Assembly (NCBI RefSeq): GCF_029873635.1
Contig: NC_080422.1
Coordinates: 59,584,019-59,648,018, forward strand
Source: Malania oleifera
Lineage: Eukaryota > Streptophyta > Magnoliopsida > Santalales > Ximeniaceae
Direction of reading: 5' to 3'
Length of the DNA stretch: 64,000 nucleotides
The notes below the pieces were generated by a model. It saw only the letters and a list, made by a program, of their open reading frames with translations. It had not been told where the DNA came from and did no database searches. Positions 10,531 to 22,200 of the stretch are shown piece by piece. Positions within the stretch are counted from its first letter, which is position 1; the number at the start of each line of letters is the position of its first letter. A program made the translations under genes and the position numbers.

Positions 10531-12700
10531 GTCTGTGAGCATATTCAGATTCAGATAGGCATGATTATGACAAGGTGCAATATTGAAAAGAGAGTTTTTT
10601 TGTGGAAAAAATTAAAATATTGTTATTTTTTTTTTAACTATAAAAAATTCTTGCAAAAAAAATTGAAAATTTGAAATAATATTTTGTGTTATGTATAAAG
10701 AAATAAAAGGAAGATATTTTGATGAATGAGGGCTTTATCTCAAAAGACTAGTATGTTGTGGATTTTCCCAATCTCAATTATTATTTCAAATATGGGATGA
10801 TGAATGGACCAATATTAAATAGGGAGTCCCAAGGAATCCTGTGGCATATAATGGAATTAAAAGCCTCTCTAATGCGCCGAATGAATAAAAACTTGCAAAA
10901 TAAAACCACGTTTAGTGGTGAATGAATAGGAACTTGCAAAATAAAACCACTTTCAATGGGTTTCATGCAATGACTCCATGATGTCTAAATCAAGCAAGGA
11001 TTTAAAGAATCCTAAATGTAGAAAGACAAAAGAATTAAAATTACCTTGCTCTTTGGATTGTCATTTTTTTTTTTTTTTGTATGTGTTTCATCTCTAGCTA
11101 CTCTCATTATAGGTGCATTAAGCAACATGAATCATTATGATGAATGCCTCAACTCAAATTATCCTCACTTTTTTTTTTTTTTCACTAAGCATCCTGCTAG
11201 GGCTAGAATTGTTTTTCTTATACCCCCATACGAGACTATTCAAAGCATGGCCCTTGGGAGACCTAATGCAAGTGATACACCATTTGCCCGACATGGCACT
11301 TTGGTTTTTCAATCAAGATGATGGGGCATCTCAAGACTTTTTTTTGTACCTCATTAATTGATTAAATGATAGTTTTGAAGATGTAGATCCTAAATTATTC
11401 TAATAAAAATATGTGAATTCTTATATTAATGTTGAGAAATTAGAAAATAAGGTAATAATTTTGTAACTTTTTAATATAATTAAATATGAGGAATTAAGTA
11501 TTTTTTTCCATAATTACATTTTTTAAAAAAAAATTATGTGCCTATACATGAGTGTATATACATATGCACACTTGTAGGTATGCATAATAATAGGCACACA
11601 TGATGTGATTAAACATTTTTCACTCTTTATTTGTTGCTTTTTGTTTTCCCAATCCTAAGTTGAGGTCCACATTGATACTATATTTGAAAATTTCAATTTC
11701 ATGCAAGCAAAATAAATTATTTTTAAAGTTGAGATGAAACACATAATTTGGTGGGGGAAAAAAAAAAAAAAAAACTTGCAATAGATAAAAAATTCATAAT
11801 AGATCAGCTATTTACTTCCGCTAGGAAGTACGTTGCATGCATCGCCAATCGAGTAATTTTGACTAATATTTCAATAATTATGATATTGTTTAAAGATTTT
11901 AAAACAAATTGATAATACACTTTTAAGAGTGTCCCTGAATTTTCAATAAGTTTCAAATATTAAAAAATATTTTTAAAAAATTGTACAATAGATTTTCGAA
12001 AGAGACGTATAAATATAATAAATTATTACATGTGATAAGAATGTAAAATAGTTTTTCAAAATGTGAAAAGTATTGTTATCAAAATAATGTCTTTTTCTTT
12101 TCTTTTTCATGTCAATGGATCATATGTTTGATCTATAACATATTTAAATAATCAAGAATTTTTATACACAATTCTTTTATTTACCAATAATTAAATACAT
12201 GTGTAAGCAGTAATTTACCAACTAATAATACCTTTATGGTTACTTTTTTTAATTAATCATTAATAAATGAGTCTTCAAATTAATCTTTTTTTATTTATTT
12301 AAAAGGTACTTCTAAATTCGTTGCCCTGTTAATAATATTATTATTTATTTAAATTATTTTAAATGTTCAATCTTACTTCTAGAAAATATGTATGCTCTGT
12401 AATATTTATATTATCTTTGACAAAATAATCTACACCAATTATATTTTTTGTTATGGAAGGCTTGCCTGTGAATCAAATGACTGCTTAGTCTTCTTGCACA
12501 ATCTTTGACTCAAATACGGTTTCTGTTTAAATACAACTTTAATCTTGCAATAAATCAAAACTCTAGTGTTCAAATTGACAGTTTTACCTCAGAAATTTGC
12601 CCTAACCTCTAGGCTGCCAATACTTCAATCCTAGTTTTATTGAGCAGGCAAATTCGAATCTGCTGATACTACTGAGAAAAAAATTGAATTTTTAAGAAAC
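10531..12700. other. AT-rich non-coding flank
   Basis: This stretch has A/T homopolymers (for example around 11067, 11170 and 11760) and no open frame with recognisable similarity. It lies between the Tat element and the 3' end of the minus-strand TRMO gene. No RNA gene or clear transposon end was seen. Confidence 0.6.
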
Positions 12701-12860
12701 ATACTCACCAGCTGTCTCAGTCTTCACTCGCGGCAGAGACAATTGTTTCTCACTGTTGTCAGTATAATCAAAGTCATCCAAAAGGAGAGGGAGAAGAAAC
12801 AATAAAATTAATATATATATATGATATGAAGTGCAAAACCTCTATTAAACGTGAGAATTA
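12640..12860 (-). other. TRMO: Probable 3' UTR of TRMO with a possible donor site
   Basis: On the minus strand after the stop, an AT-rich stretch leads into a less AT-rich block readable as DDFDYTDNSEKQLSLPRVKT. It ends at CAGCTG|GTGAGTATG (donor at 12708). A 3' UTR intron, or an alternative last exon, is possible. The acceptor-like GATTCACAG around 12470 could pair with it. Confidence 0.35.
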
Positions 12861-13235
12861 TCAAAGTTTGTCTTTCCAAATCATGTAGTTGCGGCGGTCC
12901 TGAATATTGTTTGGGGTTTCGGATGAAAGGGCAACTTTCTCGACAATGACGTTGCGATTACTATCAATTCTGTAAGAGATATCCATGCCTTCCAATACCA
13001 GGTGATAAATAATGTCCCCAGAAAGATGAAAACCATGGTCAGTTTCACGGTTAGGAAATTCTTCTTCATGGTGGCTGTCCAAATTTAAATTTCCATCGGC
13101 TGCTTCACCATTTCCCGCTGTCTTAACGGAGTTATGAGGCAACGTTCGTTGAGATAGTGAGCGTATATCCCAGGAAAGAACCTGAATGATCAAGCTTTGA
13201 AGCTCATTAGGCGATCCATAGAGAGACCACTTCTC
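12861..13235 (-). CDS. TRMO: TRMO last coding exon
   Basis: The acceptor GGCTTGCTTCAG precedes GAGAAGTGG at 13235. The exon encodes EKWSLYGSPNELQSLIIQVL, SWDIRSLSQR, a variable acidic stretch, IIYHLVLEGMDISYRIDSN and a C-terminal NYMIWKDKL before TGA (12863-12861). The open frame extends upstream of the acceptor by chance. This C-terminal half is typical of plant TRMO proteins. Confidence 0.88.
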   Translation of the reverse strand, partial: EKWSLYGSPNELQSLIIQVLSWDIRSLSQRTLPHNSVKTAGNGEAADGNLNLDSHHEEEFPNRETDHGFHLSGDIIYHLVLEGMDISYRIDSNRNVIVEKVALSSETPNNIQDRRNYMIWKDKL

Positions 13236-16200
13236 CTGAAGCAAGCCAACAGGAAAATCAACCCAGAAGGCCGAATTATGTAGAAATTCAGTTTCTTGCT
13301 TGACTAATGTAAAGATGACATTTAAATGTGTCAAATCTTCACAAATAAATTTTCAATTCAATGATTTTTTTAGAGAAAAAAAAAAAAAAAAAAAAAGAAG
13401 AAACATACCTAGAAAAAGCTTATATTAGCATAAAACTAAGAATGTGTGGACAGCCTATTTCAGACCACTCAGCCCGTGCCAAGCCCATAAACATGTAACA
13501 TTGCATAACTTGAACGCCCGCAATTGATAAGTCCAAAATCATTGAATAACCTTTTTTTTAATCAAATAGATCTTGCATACATATTTTGAAGATAAAATGG
13601 ATTTAGGGGCCAGTCCTAACCTAATTTTAAGTTGTTCCACAAGTAATCACAGGAAATTGCACCAACCTGAATAAGGGTTGAAGTGGGGAAGCCAAGGAGC
13701 ACAACTCACTGCTCACCGCAAGAAACAGTCCCCACCCTCTACCGCTCACAACATCCCCCCACCCCCCAACATACACACACCCAAAAGAACTCTTTGGTTG
13801 TGTTTTCAAGCATTTTTCAACCCTTAAGAGAGCCTCCTTGATCACCAAAGGAAAACCCTAACGTTATTTGTCAACATAAACCCCACAGTTAGTTGGCATT
13901 CAGAAAGCAAAGGACATAATGCTGCTAGGGATGCATGAATACAAGCCCAAATCAGGTCAGGTGTTTCCTTTCAGAGCTCAAGGTCTACTTTCATGCTATT
14001 ATTTTTATTCATTTCTTTCTAAAAGCGGAGCACAAAATTGGTGCCTTGGCTTGGATTTGTGCAAAGTTCGATGAAACTTCATTCAATTGTGTATACCATT
14101 TTGTTTAAATCCAAAGCAATTCCAAATCCATGCCGCCAAACATAGGGTAAGATCTCCTAAGATGATTCTTTCAAGCAAAAAGATACCTTAATAGGTGTCA
14201 TTTTTTTAGTTCAAATTTTTAGCTTGAGACAAGCCCATAACATTGTGTAATTTGAACACCCACAAGTAATTGCATGGTTTAAGTTAAAAATCATTGAAAG
14301 ACATTTTTTCTTGTATTTAAATTGACCCTGCATAGGTGAATTTTAAGTTGCCCCGCACAAGGAGCCAATTGAAGAGGCAAAGCCTTGGCACACAACTCAC
14401 TGCTCAATCCACTGCATCCCCACCCACCCCTACCCCCAAAATGCATGTGTGCTCCTCTTCCTATTTGGTTTCATGGATGTTCTTCTCAAAAACAGTGCAC
14501 TGCATTCATGGACACCCATATTTTGTTGGTATTTTGTAGTCCCACCTCCCCAACGCATACATGAGGCAAGACATGGCCCATTCATTTTGGGGAAGCCTGA
14601 TCTGGAAACGCTTAACTAGGTGCAGTGCACAAGTGCATCAAGTGCAAGGGAACCCCCTCCCCCATGGGCCCCATCCCAGCTCACTTACTATTTGGCCCAT
14701 TAGCATTTTGACTTTCCACTAATGATTAATCCTCTTAAAATCAGTGTTTAAATTTCATTACTATCAGTGCTTAATATTCTCTTTAATTGTCATTTCTTTG
14801 CTGACAGTGAATATTCCTTTTTGATTTTATTTTGCTTGTCAGCCATTCTTTTTCTTCTCTAGAAATTTATTTAATTATTTATTATTATTTTTTTCAGTTT
14901 GATCACTGTACCTTTCTTGCCCAGTCCCATCACTGTACTTTTCTTGTGATTACAGTTTATTTTTGGAAAATACTACTAGCGATCACTGTGCTGTGATCGT
15001 TGTACCTTATATTGCTCATTCATCTCTATCTAGGTTAATAGAGCTATTGCTATTTCTGTCTCCTGGTTGGTGAATGCATGCCATCGAAAGGGTTGTTGTA
15101 TCATGGGGGTTGATGTCGACAAGCCTTCAGCAACATGTTGGAGGGGCCAAATCATCTACCCTAAGGGCAGTGCCAATAAGTTTCCAGTTTTATTCTTCAC
15201 ATCTTGTTTTCAAATTAAATTTTAAGACAATCTTAGGGTAGATTTCCTGCTTACTGTAGATACATTAAGATAAATCTTTTAAGAAATAAAAATGACAATG
15301 CCGAGATATTCATTAAATATAAGAATAAAGTTGAAATCAACTAAATAGGAAAATTAAAAATTCAGATTTGATAGAAGGGAATATGAATGTACACTTCTCA
15401 ATGAGTTTGTGAGAAGGAATGAATAATATATGAAGTCACACCTCCCTATTTTTTTGGATAATAAATGAAGATATATTAAGAGAATGTACAATCAGAGTGA
15501 AGATGCTAACTCCTCTAAAAGTAAAAGAAACACAATAGCAAAGAACAACCAGAAAAGAATAAAAATAGTTATAAAAAAATTTAAAAAAAACTAAACTTAT
15601 CTAAGGAAGCCCCTCTTTAATCCCTTCCCATCATAGTTCACTAAACACTTCAAATTCCCTAATTCCCTCTGACCCTTCTTCACCTTAGATTTACCACCAT
15701 CAAGCCGAACTTCATTTCCTCCATATGATTAGATAACATGAGGCCAAAGCTATCCAACAAATTCTGAGTTTGAATGTCTTACTCAGCAGATTCTGGAACT
15801 GGATTAGGCAGAATTCCATCTTTTACCTTCAATTCCTCTTTAGAAGCATCATCCTCAAAAATACTAATTCCATCTAAACCTTCTAGAGGAGGCGGAGCTA
15901 CATAAGATAAATCCCTGAGACAGACATTAGAGGAATCGAAAAAAAATCCTTGCTGCTGCTGAATTTGATTCAAATGTAAACCCTTGTCAAGTTCAAATTC
16001 ATTACTACCTACACTATCGTCCTCTGAAACATCCCTCCCATCTCTTACCATCCTTGTATTAATATAAAATACCTAATTTTTAAATCCTCAAACGAAATAT
16101 GATTGCGTAGAATTATGAACAAGAGATCCTCCATCAAGCTCCCCTTGTTGTTATAGAAAACTAGACCTCGAGTTTTACAATGGCGCAACAAAAGCAGGGA

Positions 16201-19200
16201 ATATATATTCATGAGCCATTCAACTTGTAATTTCACACCATTTCCAACAGACATGAAAATATGAACAGCAAATTATCAAATTCCTCATCAAGATTCCAAT
16301 CCTGATAAATTTGATAGGTGGAGAATTATCAAAATTTGTAACATGATTCAAGGCTTGGGGCCTATGTATCACAAACTTATCACAGATTCAACCATTTCAT
16401 CTTCTTAAAGGCTCTTGCTTTGAATTGCATTCCCAGTTTTAATATTGAATTTTGTTGCCTGCAGCTTGAACATTGCAAGCGGAACTGTGCTTGTTGCTAA
16501 GGATTTTCATATTTCCATTCCATCTCTATAGCTCCTGCTTGTGGCTCTGATAATGCAACCTAGTTGCTGTCAGTTCCTATTTTTGCCTGCACATGCAACC
16601 AGTAGCTGCTTTTTTTTAAATAAGAAAAAGGTAACTATATTGAAGAGGCATCAAAGGGATGCCGGCCCATGCTACACTGAATCAAGCACCCTGAAAGGTG
16701 TCACACAAATCAGAGATTACACCAAAATCATTAATAACAATCCTACCATGCCAGCTATTGACCACAGTAAACCATTGTAGTTAGCTGATTTGAATTGTTG
16801 AGGATGAACTTTTGAACACTCACCTATTTCTCTCTTTCTAAACGCACCAAAAAATTTGCAAAGGGAATGAGGGACAAGGCCTTTCTCTTTGCTTTTGTGG
16901 TCCAAATCCCTTTTCAGGCCCAGAGTTCTCTTCCCACAGAGCTAGAGATAACCCAACTTTGTCCGATCAGAGTCAGCTCCAAATTCCAGAGATTCCTTGT
17001 CCAAGCATAGTGAAGGAGGATGTGCTCTACCGATTCTACGTCAACCATGCAAAGGGGACATCTATTGACAACTGATAGACCCCTTCTCTGCAAGTTATCC
17101 ATGATCAAGATCTTACCATGGGTTGCCTCCCAAACAAGGAAGGCGACTTTTGTGAGGGCTGAAGTCTTCCAAATTTGATTCCAAGGGAAAATAAAGTTGT
17201 TTGGCACCAAAGGGAAGAGCTTCCTCTAGAAGGATCTAACAGTGAAGGCACCCTTCACATCTAATGTCCAAATAGGAAGATCGGTGCTATTGTGTTGTTG
17301 GAAGCTATAGAGAAAGCTGTAGAAATCCTTGAGCTGGATGAGTTCCCAATCAACCACATTCCTAAGGGGATGTTCCAAAAGAGCCCCTGATCTGAGATTT
17401 GAAGGTGTTGACTAACCCAGGAATCTTTATCACATGCCGAGTTTTAGATGGATGGGAATAGGAAATTAAGAGCATCTTGATCACACCACGAGTCATGGAA
17501 AAAGTAAATATTGTCCCCCCTCCCACCTGCAACCTGATATACGATGCAAAATCATTCCAGCCTTTCCTAATGGAAGTGCATCCTCTGTTAGGCTGGGAGA
17601 TCCAACAATGTTCAAGCCCATATTTCACAGCAATGATTCCCCAGCAGATGTTATCTTTCTCAATCATGAATCTCCATAGCCATTTCCCTAACAGGGCTTT
17701 ATTGAAAGTATAGAGGGACTTCAAACCGAAGTCTCCAAAATGAAAAGGTTGTTTCACCATGCCCCATTTGAAAAGGTGAAATTTGAATTCTACCCTGAAG
17801 CGTCCCCAAAGAAACTTCCTTTGAATTTCTCCAAGTCTCTCGATAGCTGAAGTTCGAAGGGAGAGGGGGGGAGGGGGGGGGGGGGGGGAGGGAAGAGCAT
17901 GAAGTAAACACGTAGATTTGTCAGGGTGCTTTCGATGAGAGTGAATCTGCCACTTTTTGATAAGAAATTCTTCTTCCATCCAGCCAGCCTTCTTTCAAAC
18001 CTCTCAATGAAGGGATCTCACTCCTTTGTCTTTGAATTTGGCGCCAAGAAGTAGCCCAAGGTAATTAATAAGGTAAGCACCCATTTTGCAGCTTAGAAGA
18101 CCAGCAAGGAAAGGCCATCTACATTTTCTCCAATCAAAATGATTTCACTTTTTCCAAGGTTAACTTTCAAAGCCGAAACTGCTTCAAACCCTGCCAAGAT
18201 ACAAAAATTCAGAATGCGGAGAGGGTCATTCTCACAAAAAACATTAGTGTCATTGGTGAACAGGAGATGTGTGACCTCCATAGGTCTATTGTGTCTACCA
18301 ACTCTTAAGGCCTTTGAGCAGCCCTTCTCCTGTAGCTTCTATCAACATGAGGCTCAAGACCTCCATCACCACAATAAACAAAAAGGGGGATAGATGGTCC
18401 CCTTTGTTGGCCTAACTGGGCTTCTCAATCTTGTTTTGATGATAACAAAATGAAGGATGCTTTAACATGTGGTGTTGAGTGATTTGATTTCAAATCTAGG
18501 TAAAAGGACACTTGCGGTTAAACATGGAGGTAAGCTGAAGATCAATGTTAATCTAGTGAAAGCTCCTCAGCACTTTGAAGCAATGAACATCAAATGAAGA
18601 GATTAAAGGCCAAACAAATCTTGAAGTCAAAAGTGAACCTCGAGAGGCTGAAGGACTTACTGAGTAAGAATACCAAGCTTAGAAGGATTTTTGTAAGTAC
18701 TTCAAAGTCAATGCTATTTAGATATGTGAAGCTCCTTAAGAATCAAAGACCTAGAGATCATTATTTGAAAAACTCTTAAAAATGGTTTTAAAATGTTCCA
18801 ATTAAGTTTTTCAAGTAAACTAGAGTTTTAAAGAAATAAAAAATTGGAAAATGTTTGAAAATGAGGTCTGTCCAACCGACTGACAAGACCCAGCCGACTG
18901 ACAGGTAAACTTCAGAAAAGTTAACTGCTCAGCCGACTGACTCAAATGAACTACAAAGGCCCAGTCGACTAACTAATTTGAACGTGGTTCAGTCAACCGA
19001 TTGACAATTAATCTGAATTAATTTTTGAAAGTCAACATGGTATCAGCCGATTGTCCAGTCGACTAACTAGAGCAAAAATGACCCAGTCGAGTGAGTCAGC
19101 CAACTGATTCTGTAGGGAATTTCAAATTTCAAAAACGTGCGAGAAATCTTTCAAATTTAATTTCCTGAATTAATATTTTTTTGAAAAGTTGCCTAAATGG

Positions 19201-22200
19201 TCTGTATTTAATGAGGAAACTTTTAAAAAAAATATTCTATAAATACCACCTTTGATCAATGAAAAAATAACAAGCCAAAAGATCAAACGAGCAATACGTC
19301 GAAGCTATACACAATTCCTGTGTTGAAATTCTCCTAAAGTTTTTTCTTGTTCACATCATTTTGCTGGAGAAAAACTCCACGATATTGGTGGAATGAAAAA
19401 ACAAAGTTTGGTTCTGAGTTAGATCTAGAATTTTTTTTAAGAACCATTGGTCACTTCTAAACCTTAAAGCTTCACATTTTCTATTTAGCTTTGGTTTTTG
19501 AAGTACGATTTAGAAATTAACTTGTACAACCTGTTCTCAATTTTGAGAGTGCTTTTGTATGCAGAATTTATCTTGTACTCTTGTAAATTGTGACAATTCC
19601 AGGCTTGTTGGATCGTTGGCTGGGCGAGGGGATATCACTTAGAGAGGTGCTGCTCTAGCCTAATTGAAGGAGTGACTGAACGAGGGTATATCGTTTGGAG
19701 AGGCGGACTCTAACCTACTGAACTTGGAAGGAAGAGGGTATAGTGAATTCCTTAGGTGGTTGACCTAAGGCGAGGACGTAGGCTGGGATAAGCCGAACCT
19801 CGTAAAAGTTGTGGTGTCACTCTCTTTTAAATTTTAGCAAAGATATAACCTGCGTGGATGTTTTAATACCTTTTAATCATAAAGTAACGCGTATTGGAAA
19901 TTAAATAAACCTAAAGCCTAATTTGTTCTTGAGCTTGCGGAAACCGAAAGGGACTACGTTGGTTAATTGATCTTTTGCGGAAACCGAAAGGAAGTACGTT
20001 GATTGGTTAACAACTCAAAACCTATTAGCAGAAGGTTTATTTAAATTCTGATATTGAAAAAGTGTTTGGATGTCATTTTAATATTCAAATTGAAAAGCCA
20101 ACTACAGGGATTGCACATTCATATACAGGGCCACTAAATATTCCAAATTGATTTCTTGTTGTATGGTTGTTGTGCTTAAACAGTAAATTAATTGATTGTC
20201 TTTGTTGTGATTGGGGATTGATTAGAGGAAATAGGAGTTTGTGTAGAAATCTTTAAGAGAGTGTAAAAAGGGGCAAGAACTCTTAAAAAGGAATTAAGGA
20301 ATTTTTTAAATAACCCAATTCATCCCCCCTCTTGGGACTACACCTTAGGTTTCACCCTGGTCTCAGACCTCTAGAGGAGCAGAAGAAATCAATGGGTCAC
20401 TCATTGATAGACACAGAGAAGCTTGGTGTGTTGATACAATAAGCGATCCAACTAGACCAGCGCTCCCCAAAATCCATTTTCCAGAGAATAAAGAGAAGGA
20501 AGTTCTAGTTGACATGATCAAAAGCTTTCTCCATATCGAGTTGGCACACCACTCCATTTTTATTTTCCCTCTGGTAAGTATCTACTACATCATTAGCTAT
20601 TAAGGTTGCATCCATTATTTATCCTCCTGCTACAAAGGCATGTTAACATTTCCCAATGACTTCTAGAGTGGCTCTTTTAAGCCCCATAGCAAGGATGTGC
20701 TCAACCGATTCTACGTCAACCATGCAAAGGGGACATCTATTGATAACTGACATATCCCTTCTTTGCAAATTATCCATGATCAAGATCTTACCATGGGTTG
20801 CCTCCCAAACAAGGAAGGCAACTTTTGTGAGGGCTGAAGTCTTCCAAATTTGATTCCAAGGGAAAATAAAGTTGTTTGCCACCAAAGGGAAGAGCTTCCT
20901 GTAGAAAGATCTAACAGTAAAGGTCCCCTTCACATCTAACGTCCAAATAGGAAGATCGGTGCTATTATGGTGTTGGAAGCTATAGATAAAGCTGTAGAAA
21001 TCCTTGAGCTGGATGAGTTCCCAATCGACCACATTCCTAAGGAAGGGGATGTTCCAAAAGAGCCACTGATATGAGATTTGAAGGTGCTGACTAACCCAGG
21101 AATCTTTATCACATGCTGAGTTTTAGATGGATGGGAATAGGACATTAAGAGCTTCTTGATACACCACGAGTCATGCCAAAAATAAAATTGTCCCCCCTCC
21201 TACCTGCAACCTGATATATGATGCAAAATCATTCCAGCCTTTCCTAATGAAATTGCATCCTCTGTTAGGCTGGGAGATCCAACTGTTATATTCAAGCCCA
21301 TATTTCATAGCAATGATTCCCCAGCAGAGGTTATCTTTCTCAATCATGAATCTCTATAGCCATTTCCCTAACAGGGCTTTATTGAAAGTATAGAGGGACT
21401 TCAAACCGAAGTCTCCAAAATGAAAAGGTTGTTTCACCATGCCCCATTTGAAAAGGTGAAATTTGAATTCTACCCTGAAGCGTCCCCAAAGAAACTTCCT
21501 TTGAATTCCTCCAAGTCTCTCGATAGCTGAAGTTCGAAAAGCGCGGGGGGGGGGGAGAGACATGAAGTAAACATGTAGATTTGTCAGGGTGCTTTCGATG
21601 AGAGTGAATCTGCCACCTTTTGATAAGAAATTCCTCTTCCATCCAGCCAGCCTTCTTTCAAACTTCTCAATGATGGGATCTCACACTCCTTTGTCTTTGA
21701 ATTTGGCACCAAGAAGTAGCCCAAGGTAATTAATAGGGAAAGCACCCATTTTGTAGCTTAGAAGACCAGCAAGGAAAGGCCCATCTACATTTTCTCCAAT
21801 CAAAATGGTTTCACTTTTTCCAAGATTAACTTTCAAAGCTGAAACCGCCTCAAACCCTGCCAAGATACAAAAATTCATAATGCGGAGAGGATCATTCTCA
21901 CAAAAAACAAGTGTCATTGGTGAATAGGAGATGTGTGACCTCCATAGACCTATTGTGTCTGCCAACTCTTAAGGCCTTTGAGCAGCCCTTCTGTTGTAGC
22001 TTCTATCAACAAGAGGCTCAAGACCTCCATCACCACAATGAACAAAAAGGGTTGTCTCAGACCTCTGGAGGAGCAGGAGAAATTAGTGGGTCACTCATTG
22101 ATAGACATAAAGAAGCTTGGTGTGTTGATACAATAAGCGATCCAACTAGACCAGCACTCCCCAAAATCCATTTTCTTGAGAGTAAAGAGAAGGAAGTTCT

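Noticed and set aside
13236..13334. TRMO last exon starting as a separate protein at 13334
   Set aside because: The codon there is TTG, not ATG, and the acceptor TTCAG at 13236 joins perfectly in phase to the previous exon.
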